Below, one piece after another: positions 42,042 through 50,158 of a stretch of DNA of 64,000 nt. Numbering within the stretch: the first letter of the stretch is position 1; the number at the start of each line of letters is the position of its first letter. Both the position numbers and the translations under genes were made by a program. The stretch comes from UBA8231 sp036011085. GTDB taxonomy: Bacteria; Latescibacterota; UBA2968; UBA8231. Where the stretch lies: the NCBI GenBank assembly GCA_036011085.1, contig DASCMS010000075.1:36418-100417 (forward strand), read 5' to 3'. The notes under the pieces were generated by a model that saw only the letters and a list, made by a program, of their open reading frames with translations, had not been told where the DNA came from and searched no databases.

Positions 42042-42798
42042 GAGCGTCGCCACCGTCGGTTCTGCCTATGCTGCCCGTCAGGAAATCTGCGAGATGGGGC
42101 GACGGATCTATGCCCGCGCTTTCGTCGCTGCCAACGACGGCAATATCTCGGCCCGTCTGGGTCCGGATCGCGTGCTGTGCACGCCCACGGGTGTCAGCAA
42201 GGGATTCCTGAAGGAGGACATGCTCGCCATCTGCGACATGGACGGGGCGCAGGTTTCGGGACCGATGAAGATCTCTTCCGAGATCCGCATGCACCTCGAG
42301 GCCTACAAGCTCCGTGGCGATATCGCCGCCGTCGTCCACGCCCATCCACCGACGGCGACGGGATTCGCCGTGGCCGGACTCGACCTGACGGAGTGCGTCC
42401 TGCCTGAGGTCGTCGTCCTGCTCGGCGGTATTCCGCTGGCTCCCTATGGAACGCCTGGCGGCCCCGACATCTTCACTCCCATGCGAGACCTGGTCGAGAA
42501 ATACGATGCCGTGCTGATGGCCAATCACGGTGCCGTGACACTGGGCAAGAGTGTGCAGGAAGCCCATTTCAAGATGGAGACGGTGGAACACTTTGCCCGC
42601 ATCGCCCTCGTAGCAAGGCAGCTCGGCTCGACCAACACCCTGAGCGGCCCCCACGTCGAGGAACTGATTGACCTGCGTTCCCGATTCGGGATCACCGGAC
42701 CCAGCTGCTCGAGGTCAGAGACCGGCGATGGCACAGCGGACCTGGTAGACCAGATCACGAAACAGGTCGTTGAACGTCTGCACGGGAGTTCGGCTTGA
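42031..42798 (+). CDS. Class II aldolase (fuculose-phosphate aldolase type) with probable encapsulation peptide
   Basis: A 255-residue class II aldolase/adducin domain: AANDGNISARLG, CTPTGVSKG, SSEIRMHLEAYKLR, the metal histidines VVHAHPP, and a third in the MANHGAV region. Relatives cleave L-fuculose- or L-rhamnulose-1-phosphate to dihydroxyacetone phosphate and lactaldehyde. After the domain and a short polar linker (about residues 225-235), the last ~18 residues (ADLVDQITKQVVERLHG) form an amphipathic helix of the type that directs enzymes into microcompartments. It lies in an operon with a BMC shell gene. ATG 42031 is chosen from the domain start. Confidence 0.88.
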   Translation: MCAESVATVGSAYAARQEICEMGRRIYARAFVAANDGNISARLGPDRVLCTPTGVSKGFLKEDMLAICDMDGAQVSGPMKISSEIRMHLEAYKLRGDIAAVVHAHPPTATGFAVAGLDLTECVLPEVVVLLGGIPLAPYGTPGGPDIFTPMRDLVEKYDAVLMANHGAVTLGKSVQEAHFKMETVEHFARIALVARQLGSTNTLSGPHVEELIDLRSRFGITGPSCSRSETGDGTADLVDQITKQVVERLHGSSA

Positions 42799-43853
42799 GC
42801 GATCCGCGGTGCTCTCGACGGCAGCCTCTGGTCGCCGTTCTGCTCGCCGCTCTTGGCGCGGCGCCCCTGTTGGCGCAGGGTTCGGCCCCCCAGGCAGAGC
42901 CCGAAGAGGCCCCACTTCTGCGTCTGGTTCAGGAAGCCGAACTCCACGCCCGTCGGGGGCAACTGGAACTGGCACTGCAGCGGTATGAAGAATCGGTGCA
43001 GGGGGGGGCAGGCAGTGCCGATGTGCTCAACCGCATGGCAGAACTCTATCTCATCAACGGCAATCCGACCCGAGCCGTTGTCCTGCTGCAGCGCTCATTG
43101 GGAGAAGAGCCGGCGCAACTGCCCGTCTATTCCGGACTGAATGAAGCCTTCCTCGCCCTCGGACGACTGGACTCCGCGCTCCATTACGTCAACGAGGCCC
43201 GGCAATTGGCCCCCGACAATTCGGGCGTCCGCAGTCAGCTCGGATATCTCCATCTACAGAGCGGTGACATGGAGCAGGCACGGGTCCATCTCGACAGCGC
43301 CCTGCAACTCGACGACCGCAATGTTCACGCCCAGCGGCTGCTCGCGCTCTACTATACGCAGGTTGACCTGCCCGACAGTGCCATCGCCCGGTACCTCCAG
43401 GTGCTCGAGCTGGCCGGAGATGATGTGGAGGCACACAACAACCTGGCCTTCCTGCTGGCCGCACAGCAGCGGTATCTCGAAGCGTTGGAATGGTACCGCA
43501 AGACAAAGGCGCTGGCGGAAGATCCACAGCTGCTGCATGCCGTCAACCTGAACGTAGAGGCCATTCGCGCCATCATGGATGGCAAGATGCGGGCCCGCTA
43601 TATCCTCGTGGAGAGTGAGAGTCTTGCCATCGACCTGCGGCGACGGATCGGTGAAGACAAGGAGAATTTCGGCGAGCTGGCAGCCAAGTTCTCGAAAGCC
43701 CCGAACGCCCGTGATGGGGGAGACCTCGGGTTCTTCGGCCCCGGCGACATGCTGCCGACAGTGGAGGAAAACGTACTGCAGTTGCAGGTGGGTGAAACGA
43801 GCCCCGTACTCCGCATGGAACGGGGGTACATGCTCATCCAGCGCCTCAACTAA
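42795..43853 (+). CDS. TPR-repeat protein with C-terminal parvulin-type (PpiC) domain
   Basis: A 352-residue protein with a signal peptide (LVAVLLAALGAAPLLAQG), then about six tetratricopeptide repeats (residues ~45-245), then a short parvulin domain (RARYILVESESLAIDLRRRI, FGELAAKFSKAPNARDGGDLGFFGPGDM, LQVGETSPV). It is probably an envelope folding or scaffold factor. The TTG start overlaps the aldolase stop (TTGA), so it is translationally part of the shell-protein operon although its role there is unclear. Confidence 0.82.
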   Translation: MSDPRCSRRQPLVAVLLAALGAAPLLAQGSAPQAEPEEAPLLRLVQEAELHARRGQLELALQRYEESVQGGAGSADVLNRMAELYLINGNPTRAVVLLQRSLGEEPAQLPVYSGLNEAFLALGRLDSALHYVNEARQLAPDNSGVRSQLGYLHLQSGDMEQARVHLDSALQLDDRNVHAQRLLALYYTQVDLPDSAIARYLQVLELAGDDVEAHNNLAFLLAAQQRYLEALEWYRKTKALAEDPQLLHAVNLNVEAIRAIMDGKMRARYILVESESLAIDLRRRIGEDKENFGELAAKFSKAPNARDGGDLGFFGPGDMLPTVEENVLQLQVGETSPVLRMERGYMLIQRLN

Positions 43854-43860
43854 AAAAGAA

Positions 43861-43916
43861 GCAGCCGGAAGCAATGGAGGCTGTTTGAGTTCCAGCACAC
43901 CGCCGCTTCCGGCTGC
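43861..43916. promoter_or_regulatory. 12-bp inverted repeat after the TPR/parvulin gene
   Basis: GCAGCCGGAAGC (43861-43872) and GCTTCCGGCTGC (43905-43916) are perfect inverted copies with a 32-base loop. The T-rich tract lies on the minus strand side (before 43861), not after the plus-strand hairpin, so it is not a standard terminator for the plus strand. Confidence 0.6.
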
Positions 43917-43925
43917 CCGGGAGGG

Positions 43926-43954
43926 TGCGAGTCAAAGACCGGAATTGGCTCGCA
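43926..43954 (+). promoter_or_regulatory. Hairpin in the thiT leader
   Basis: TGCGAGTCAA (43926-43935) pairs with TTGGCTCGCA (43945-43954), ten base pairs with one G-U pair and a nine-base loop. It lies between the 12-bp inverted repeat and thiT. The conserved TPP-riboswitch segments were not found. Confidence 0.5.
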
Positions 43955-44072
43955 TGCATTCGACGCATAGAGCCAGGCCTCGGTTCCGGGATCGGCAGTT
44001 TTTCTTCCGCCGCACTCTCCGGGAAGCTCGGGCAAGGCAACTCAAGTCATTGTATGGCAATCAGTTGCGAAA

Positions 44073-44606
44073 ATGCTCTCAGACCTGAAGCCATCTATCC
44101 TGGCCGAACTCGCGGTGGCCATTGCCCTTGCCGCCGTGCTCAGCCTCATCAAGATCAAGTTGCCCCACCTGATCTATGGGGGGTCCATCAGCCTGCACGC
44201 CCTGCCCATCGTCGTCGTGGCGTTGCGGTATGGGGTCAGGCTCGGCGCCCTCTCGGGTGTAGCCTACGGCCTTGTCAATTTCCTCCTGACGCCCTATTTC
44301 GTTCACCCCGTCCAGATCGCCCTCGACTATCCCGTCGCGTTCGGTAGTCTGGGAGTGGCTGGACTGGCAGCCGGTCGGTCCACCCCGGGGATGGCCGTTG
44401 CGGCGGTCCTTGGCGCCGGCGCTCTGCGACTGGGAATCCATGTCCTGTCCGGCGTCGTGTATTTTGCAGATCTCGCGCCGGCCGACACTCCTGTTTGGGA
44501 GTACTCACTGATCTACAACAGCAGTTACATGATCCCCGAGACACTGATCACCTGCCTCGCCATGGGCGCCCTCATCCGGCGTCTACCACCAGGAGTCAAC
44601 CGATGA
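44073..44606 (+). CDS. thiT: Thiamine transporter ThiT (ECF substrate-binding component)
   Basis: A 177-residue protein with about six membrane helices. GGSISLHALPIVVVALRYGVR and FLLTPYFVHPVQIALDYPVAF match the thiamine-binding ThiT family. ThiT works with the shared EcfA/A'/T energizing module, which must be elsewhere. The stop overlaps the next gene (ATGA), a class V aminotransferase, so the two are coupled. The leader holds a strong hairpin but no recognisable thi-box. Confidence 0.88.
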   Translation: MLSDLKPSILAELAVAIALAAVLSLIKIKLPHLIYGGSISLHALPIVVVALRYGVRLGALSGVAYGLVNFLLTPYFVHPVQIALDYPVAFGSLGVAGLAAGRSTPGMAVAAVLGAGALRLGIHVLSGVVYFADLAPADTPVWEYSLIYNSSYMIPETLITCLAMGALIRRLPPGVNR

Positions 44607-45763
44607 GCCCTGCCGCCACCTTCGACCCGCCCGAACGCCTGCTGATGGGGCCGGGACCCAGCAACATCCATCCCCGTGTGTACGCGGCACTGTCCGCGCC
44701 CGTCGTCGGGCACCTGGATCCTACGTTCCTCACTGTCATGGAGGAGGCCAAACAGCTGCTGAGGTCCACGTTTCAGACAGACAATGATCTGACCATCGCC
44801 ATTTCGGGCACCGGCAGTTCGGGCATGGAGACCTGCTTCGTCAACGCCATCGAGCCCAGTGATCGGGTCCTGGTGTGCATCAGCGGCGTCTTCGGGGTCC
44901 GCATGCGGGAGGTGGCCAGCCGCTGCGGAGCCGAGGTCGACGTGGTAGAGGTGGAGTGGGGAAAGGCCATTCCCGCCGAGATGGTTTCGCAGGCGCTGGC
45001 GACCGCTCAGTACACGGTTGTGGCCATCGTTCATGCCGAGACCTCAACCGGCGTTCTGCAACCGCTCGAAGAGATCAGCCACCTGGTCCATGACCATGGG
45101 GCTCTGTTCCTCGTCGATACGGTCACCTCCCTCGGAGGCGTCCGTCTGGACGTTGATGGCTACGGGATCGATCTGTGTTACTCCGGCACCCAGAAGTGCC
45201 TCAGTTGCCCACCAGGGCTGAGTCCGGTGACCTTCAGCCCACGGGCCATGGAACGCCTGGCCGGACGCCGCACACCTGTGCAGAGCTGGTACCTCGACCT
45301 GACTCTCATATCACAGTACTGGGGTGAGAGTCGTGTCTATCACCACACGGCGCCCATCTCCATGAACTACGCCCTTCGCGAGGCACTGTTGCTGGTCGCC
45401 GAAGAGGGGTTGGAAACCCGCTGGGCCCGCCATCGCCACAGTCAGGCCGCACTCGTCCGTGGTCTGGAAGCGTTGGGGTTGGATCTCGTGGTAGATGAGG
45501 CCATCCGCCTGCCGGCGCTGACGACGGTCTCGATTCCTGAAGGCATCGACGATGCTCGTGTGCGAAGCACGCTCCTGCAGCGCTTCGGCATCGAGATCGG
45601 CGGTGGACTCGGGGCTTTCCAGGGCAAAGCCTGGCGTGTGGGCCTGATGGGGGCGACGTCGACCGAAAGAAATGTCACCACCTTTCTCGCAGCGCTCGAG
45701 GTGACCCTCTCCGAGCAGGGCCACAAGGGTGGGGGCGCGGTCGAGGCCGCCATGTCGGCGTAG
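44603..45763 (+). CDS. Class V aminotransferase (alanine-glyoxylate/serine-glyoxylate type)
   Basis: A 386-residue PLP enzyme. RLLMGPGPSNIHPRVYAAL is the family N-terminus, the PLP lysine is in YSGTQKCLSCPPGLSP, and GGLGAFQGKAWRVGLMG is near the C-terminus. Relatives transaminate alanine or serine with glyoxylate. ATG 44603 overlaps the thiT stop; the longer open frame starts inside thiT and is not used. Serine/glycine metabolism also appears as gcvT-gcvP in this window, but no direct link is shown. Confidence 0.9.
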   Translation: MSPAATFDPPERLLMGPGPSNIHPRVYAALSAPVVGHLDPTFLTVMEEAKQLLRSTFQTDNDLTIAISGTGSSGMETCFVNAIEPSDRVLVCISGVFGVRMREVASRCGAEVDVVEVEWGKAIPAEMVSQALATAQYTVVAIVHAETSTGVLQPLEEISHLVHDHGALFLVDTVTSLGGVRLDVDGYGIDLCYSGTQKCLSCPPGLSPVTFSPRAMERLAGRRTPVQSWYLDLTLISQYWGESRVYHHTAPISMNYALREALLLVAEEGLETRWARHRHSQAALVRGLEALGLDLVVDEAIRLPALTTVSIPEGIDDARVRSTLLQRFGIEIGGGLGAFQGKAWRVGLMGATSTERNVTTFLAALEVTLSEQGHKGGGAVEAAMSA

Positions 45764-46096
45764 ATCGATTGGGAAAGGCTTCATCGCGGGTTATATTGCA
45801 TGAGTAAGTACGTCAGTGATTCTGTAGATGCACCCGGAGACCGGGAAAAAAACGCCTCTCCGGCTCAGCCACGGAAAGAGCCGCCAACAAGACGGAGACC
45901 ATCGCCGTAAGATATGGTGGTGCAGGTCCCACGTAACGCTCCATGGTCCATGCCCTTTCGAGGCGAACAGGAAGGCACGCATGTTGCTCTTTCCAGCGCG
46001 GGAGAGTACGCGAGTGATCATCCTGCAGCACGACCGCCCGGACCCGGCCAGACCGCCGGACGCCCCGTGCGGGCCACTCAGGGGTAGGTGAAGGAC
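45764..46096 (+). other. Long leader/intergenic region before the acidic repeat protein
   Basis: About 333 bases. A promoter TTGGGA (45769-45774) and TATATT (45792-45797) with a 17-base spacer would give a leader of roughly 290 bases. It contains a small CCCGG/CCGGG hairpin near 45835-45848 followed by A-rich sequence. I see no known riboswitch and no convincing gene; the 87-codon open frame here looks like chance. Confidence 0.5.
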
Positions 46097-47179
46097 ATGA
46101 ACAGAAGCGAACTGCACGAGCTGATGGGGCGTCTCGAGGCACTCGAGGCCCTGGCCAAGCTCTTCAACAATCTCTGGTTTGACCGGATTCGCGAGGACAT
46201 CAAGGACGCCAAGGTTCAGGCGTACCTCACGGTGTTCGACGATGCCTTTCCGCATATGAACCATGTCATCGAATTTGTCCGCCGCAGCGCCGGCCTGCTT
46301 TCCGGAGGCGATGTCAGCCAGGAACAGTGGCAGCGGATGCATGGCGAATTCGACTATCTCCACCGTCTGCTCAAGGCCCAGGGCGAGGATCTCGGCGGTG
46401 CTGCGGCGCTCGTTTCGGCCGTCGCCGCCCCCACCGAGGCGCCCGATCCAGAGATCGGTGCCGACGACACGGGGGCCGACCTGAGCCAGGAAGAGCGTCA
46501 GGCCCTCGAGTCGGTGGAGCAAAGTGACATCGATTCCTTATTCGATGAAGAGGAGGAAGACGAGGCCGAGGAGGAGGAATATGAGGTCGAGGAGGACGAG
46601 GAGGATATCGATGCCCTGTTCGCCCCCGGGGCAGAGGAGGACGATGACGCTGCCGCGGATCTGTTTGACGAGGGCTCCGAGACAGAAGAGGAGGACGACC
46701 TATCGATCGCCGGCGAGATGATCGAGGAGGATGAGGACCTCGATGAAACGGAAGCTCTCGAGGCGGCGGCGCTGTTGGAATCGGTCGATGACGACGACGA
46801 GGGCAGTGACGTAGCAGAAGGAGAAGAGGTAGCCACCGAGGAGGATGAACTGGAAGACCTGCTCGACGGCGTTGACGAAGAGGATATGGCCGACGAGGAT
46901 GTCGAACTTGAAGACCTCCTGGAGGATGCCGGGGAAGAAGATGCCGTGGAGGGGAGGAAAGCGATCTCGACATGGAAAGCCTGCTCGAAGAAGACGTCTC
47001 CGCAGAGGATGAGATCGAGGAAGAGGAAATCGAGGTCGATGAGGATCTCTTCGAATCCGAACCGGAAGCAGACGCTGAGGAGGATGATGTCGACCTGGCC
47101 GATCTGCTCGAAGAGGAAGAAGAGGAAGTGGCAGATGCTGCCGACGACGTCGCCGCCGGCATCTCGGAGGATGAGATGA
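46097..47179 (+). CDS. Very acidic repeat protein with FliM-like CheY-binding motifs, main part (frameshifted)
   Basis: Residues 1-100 are helical (MNRSELHELMGRLEALEALA...) and unrecognised; the rest is extremely rich in Glu and Asp and must be disordered. It carries repeats of an EIDALL-type motif: SDIDSLF (~143-149), EDIDALF (~169-175), ELEDLLDG (~251-258) and ELEDLLED (~270-277). This motif is the CheY-binding peptide at the N-terminus of FliM. After about residue 285 (nt ~46954) the frame becomes strongly basic and non-homologous, while the -1 frame continues the acidic repeats to 47337. So this copy is frameshifted, misread, or uses programmed -1 shifting. ATG 46097 is preferred over GTG 46088. 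Confidence 0.7.
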   Translation: MNRSELHELMGRLEALEALAKLFNNLWFDRIREDIKDAKVQAYLTVFDDAFPHMNHVIEFVRRSAGLLSGGDVSQEQWQRMHGEFDYLHRLLKAQGEDLGGAAALVSAVAAPTEAPDPEIGADDTGADLSQEERQALESVEQSDIDSLFDEEEEDEAEEEEYEVEEDEEDIDALFAPGAEEDDDAAADLFDEGSETEEEDDLSIAGEMIEEDEDLDETEALEAAALLESVDDDDEGSDVAEGEEVATEEDELEDLLDGVDEEDMADEDVELEDLLEDAGEEDAVEGRKAISTWKACSKKTSPQRMRSRKRKSRSMRISSNPNRKQTLRRMMSTWPICSKRKKRKWQMLPTTSPPASRRMR

Positions 47180-47337
47180 CCGCCTTGCTCGACGGCGACG
47201 CCAGCGAGAGCGAAGCCGAGGAGGAGGAGGAAACTGCCTCCGCCAATGGCTCCGAGGACGAAGGCGGCGATGAGGAGGACGACGGGGACGACGAGGATTC
47301 CATCAGCCAGGACGAAATCGACGCCTTGTTCGGCTGA
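46972..47337 (+). CDS. Shifted-frame C-terminal continuation of the acidic repeat protein
   Basis: This 122-codon frame continues the composition and repeat pattern of the previous entry: DMESLLEED, DLADLLEEE, DEMTALLDG, and the C-terminal SISQDEIDALFG, nearly identical to a FliM N-terminal CheY-binding motif (LSQxEIDALL). The internal ATG is unlikely to be a separate gene start, because the acidic coding extends upstream in this frame into the overlap. With one base added in the GGGG run at 46951-46954 the two parts join into a single protein of about 413 residues. A terminator follows at 47375. Confidence 0.6.
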   Translation: MESLLEEDVSAEDEIEEEEIEVDEDLFESEPEADAEEDDVDLADLLEEEEEEVADAADDVAAGISEDEMTALLDGDASESEAEEEEETASANGSEDEGGDEEDDGDDEDSISQDEIDALFG

Positions 47338-47374
47338 TTTTCCTTCCCCACCACCAACCTTGCCAACCACGCTC

Positions 47375-47410
47375 GGGCGTGGCGCCCTTCCGGCGTCACG
47401 CCCGTTTCTA
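47375..47410 (+). terminator. Rho-independent terminator after the acidic protein
   Basis: GGGCGTGGCGCC (47375-47386) pairs with GGCGTCACGCCC (47392-47403) over twelve positions with one G-U pair and a five-base loop, and is followed by GTTTCT. Confidence 0.8.
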
Positions 47411-47576
47411 TGTCCTTTCAACAGTGGGGGTTACCCTTGCCGCCAGTCACTGCCTTCGGTACCTTTTTCCGTTGAACTCACGGTGACTCCCCAGCCACAG
47501 CCAGACCCATTCCCACGCGAGCCGGCATCCCATCGGTATCGGGCCCTGTCGATTCGCACAACGCACGGAACGGAGC

Positions 47577-48935
47577 ATGGGATACCAGACTTGGTTTGAG
47601 TGCATTCGCTGCTCCAAAGAGCGCTATCCCCTCGACCGGGTCATCTACGAATGTGAGTGCGGCGGGCTGATGGAAGTTCGCCACGATATGGAGGCGCTGT
47701 GCCATCGCACCGGTTCTCAATGGCGGGAGTTGTTCGACCAACGCTATATGCGGACCAGCTGGCCCTTCGGCAGCGGCGTGTGGGGTAAGAAAGAAATGGT
47801 CTGCCCCGCCGTGGACGACGACAATGTGGTGTCCATGTACGAAGGAGGAAGCAACCTTTTCTGGGCCGAACGGCTGGGCCGCGAGCTCGGCCTGGAGGAG
47901 CTCTGGATCAAGCAGTGCGGCAACAGCCACACCGGGTCCTTCAAGGATCTGGGTATGACCGTCCTTGTATCGATGGTGAACCAGATACGGATGGACGGTC
48001 AGGACATCCCCGCCATCGTCTGTGCCTCCACGGGGGATACCTCGGCGGCGCTGGCCGCCTACGGCGCTGCGGCTCAGATCCCGGTCATCGTGCTGCTGCC
48101 GAAGGACAAGATCTCTGTCTCCCAACTCATCCAGCCTATTGCCAACGGTGCCCTGACGCTATCGATCCGGACCGACTTCGACGGCTGCATGCGCCTCGTC
48201 CGCGAGCTGGTGCAGAAGGAGAATGTGTACCTGGCCAATTCGATGAACTCACTCAGGATCGAGGGCCAGAAGACGGTGGCCATAGAGATGGTCCAGCAGT
48301 TCGACTGGAATGTACCGGACTGGGTCATCATTCCCGGGGGCAATCTGGGGAATGTGACGGCTCTGGGGAAAGGATTCCTCGAGATGCAGCAGATGGGCAT
48401 CATCGATCGGGTTCCCGGGATCGCCGTGGCGCAGGCGGCCAACGCCAATCCTCTCTACAAGAGCTCGCTGAACGGTTTCCAGACCTTCGAAGCCGTTGCC
48501 GCCAGAGACACCCTGGCTTCGGCCATCCGGATTGGCGATCCCGTCAGCTGGGAGCGCGCCGTCCGGGTGATGCGGCAGTTCAACGGTGTCGTCGAAGAGG
48601 CGACCGAGGACGAACTCGCAGATGCTACCGCCCGGGCCGATCGCACCGGACTGTTCACATGCCCGCATACAGGAGTGGCCCTGGCAGCGCTGGAGAAACT
48701 GCTGGCACGTCGAGTGATCGCCCCTGACAGTCGGGTGGTGCTCGTGTCGACGGCGCACGGCCTGAAGTTCCCTGAGTTCAAGGTGAGATACCACGAGGAC
48801 CAGTTGCAGGAGTACGATGTGACCCCCGCCCGCGCAAACCATCCGCTGGAGGTCGATGCGGACTTCGACCAGGTCCGAGGCGCCGTCCTCGATTCTCTCG
48901 AGGCCGCAGGCAGCGTCCCGGCAGGTGCGAGTTGA
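47577..48935 (+). CDS. thrC: Threonine synthase
   Basis: A 452-residue PLP enzyme of fold type II. An N-terminal zinc-ribbon-like segment (CIRCSKERYPLDRVIYECECGG) precedes the catalytic domain, as in some ThrC forms. The PLP lysine is in NSHTGSFKDLGM, and PGGNLGNVTALGKGF binds the cofactor phosphate. It converts O-phosphohomoserine to threonine. It heads a string with a Cys/Met-metabolism PLP gene and hemB. Other PLP synthases cannot be fully ruled out, but the fit is good. Confidence 0.9.
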   Translation: MGYQTWFECIRCSKERYPLDRVIYECECGGLMEVRHDMEALCHRTGSQWRELFDQRYMRTSWPFGSGVWGKKEMVCPAVDDDNVVSMYEGGSNLFWAERLGRELGLEELWIKQCGNSHTGSFKDLGMTVLVSMVNQIRMDGQDIPAIVCASTGDTSAALAAYGAAAQIPVIVLLPKDKISVSQLIQPIANGALTLSIRTDFDGCMRLVRELVQKENVYLANSMNSLRIEGQKTVAIEMVQQFDWNVPDWVIIPGGNLGNVTALGKGFLEMQQMGIIDRVPGIAVAQAANANPLYKSSLNGFQTFEAVAARDTLASAIRIGDPVSWERAVRVMRQFNGVVEEATEDELADATARADRTGLFTCPHTGVALAALEKLLARRVIAPDSRVVLVSTAHGLKFPEFKVRYHEDQLQEYDVTPARANHPLEVDADFDQVRGAVLDSLEAAGSVPAGAS

Positions 48936-48945
48936 GCGGGCACCG

Positions 48946-50154
48946 ATGAGCGCCAACGACGAGACATCGCGGAGAATCAACCGTGACGGTGCCGGGAACT
49001 CAACCTGGTCGGTGCATGGTGGTGAGAAGTATCAGCGGTTCGCCAAGTCGGTAACCGAACCGATCGCGCAGACGGCGACGTATGTGTTCGAGAGCCTTGA
49101 TGAGTTCGAAGCGTACAAGCAGGGACATCGCTCTCACTACGAATACGGCCGCTATGGGAATCCGACGATTCAGGCAGCCGAACAGAAGCTGGCAGCCCTC
49201 GACTCCGCCGAAGCTGCCCTGATGTTCTCCTCCGGCATGAGTGCTATCACCACGGTCCTGCTCGCCATCCTCCGCAGCGGCCAGCACATGATCATCATGG
49301 AGGACTGCTACCGCCGAACCGTGCAGCTGTGCGACCTGCTGGGGAAATACGGCGTCGAGTGCACCCGGGTGCAACCGGGGGATTTCGCAGCCCTGAAGTC
49401 GGCCGTACGTCCGGAGACGCGGATTCTCTTCGCCGAGTCGCCGACAAATCCCCACCTGCACATCGCCGATCTGGAGGCTCTCGTACCATTCGCCAGAGAG
49501 CATCGCCTGCGACTCCTCATCGACAGCACTTTCGCCACGCCGATCAACCAGCGCCCCGTCGAGTACGGTGTCGATCTGGTCTTTCACAGTGCCACCAAGT
49601 ACCTGGGAGGGCACAACGATCTCATGGCGGGTACGGTCTGCGGCAAAGCACCGATGATTCAGGCGATCAAGGAGTTTCGTGACGTCATCGGTACAAACTC
49701 CGATCCGAACACGGCCTACCTGCTGATCCGCGGCATCAAGACCCTGGCCTTGCGGGTTGGCCAGCAGAACGCTACCTCCCTGCGGATGGCACAGTTCCTT
49801 GAGGATCACGCCAACGTTCGGCGTGTTTTCTATCCCGGCCTGGAGAGCCATCCCGACCACGGCGTGGCGCAGGCACAGATGAGTGGTTTCGGTGGCGTCG
49901 TCAGTTTCGACATCGAGGGGGACCTGGCGCGAGCGCGAGCCTTCATCCACGCCCTGCGGCTGCCGTATCTGGCCCCGAGTCTGGGGGGCGTGGAAAGCCT
50001 GGTAAGCCACCCGGCAACCGTGTCCTACTCAGACCTCGACCGCGACGAGCGCCTGCGCATCGGCATCACCGACGAATTGATCCGCTACAGCGTCGGCATC
50101 GAGGATGCTGACGATATCATCACCGACCTCGAGCAGGCCCTCGAGGCGATCTGA
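48946..50154 (+). CDS. Cystathionine gamma-synthase/lyase-family PLP enzyme
   Basis: A 402-residue fold type I enzyme. The substrate loop YEYGRYGNPT, the PLP lysine in HSATKYLGGHNDLMAG and GGVESLVSHPATVSY are family hallmarks. Members include MetB, cystathionine gamma-lyase and methionine gamma-lyase, which cannot be separated from sequence alone; proximity to thrC favours a branch-point function such as MetB. ATG 48946 fits the family; hemB starts 4 bases after its stop. Confidence 0.9.
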   Translation: MSANDETSRRINRDGAGNSTWSVHGGEKYQRFAKSVTEPIAQTATYVFESLDEFEAYKQGHRSHYEYGRYGNPTIQAAEQKLAALDSAEAALMFSSGMSAITTVLLAILRSGQHMIIMEDCYRRTVQLCDLLGKYGVECTRVQPGDFAALKSAVRPETRILFAESPTNPHLHIADLEALVPFAREHRLRLLIDSTFATPINQRPVEYGVDLVFHSATKYLGGHNDLMAGTVCGKAPMIQAIKEFRDVIGTNSDPNTAYLLIRGIKTLALRVGQQNATSLRMAQFLEDHANVRRVFYPGLESHPDHGVAQAQMSGFGGVVSFDIEGDLARARAFIHALRLPYLAPSLGGVESLVSHPATVSYSDLDRDERLRIGITDELIRYSVGIEDADDIITDLEQALEAI

Positions 50155-50158
50155 GTCG

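Noticed and set aside
43854..44072. TPP riboswitch upstream of thiT
   Set aside because: The conserved thi-box segments are not present.
45828..46091. 87-codon open frame in the acidic-protein leader
   Set aside because: Composition and lack of a ribosome-binding site suggest a chance frame.
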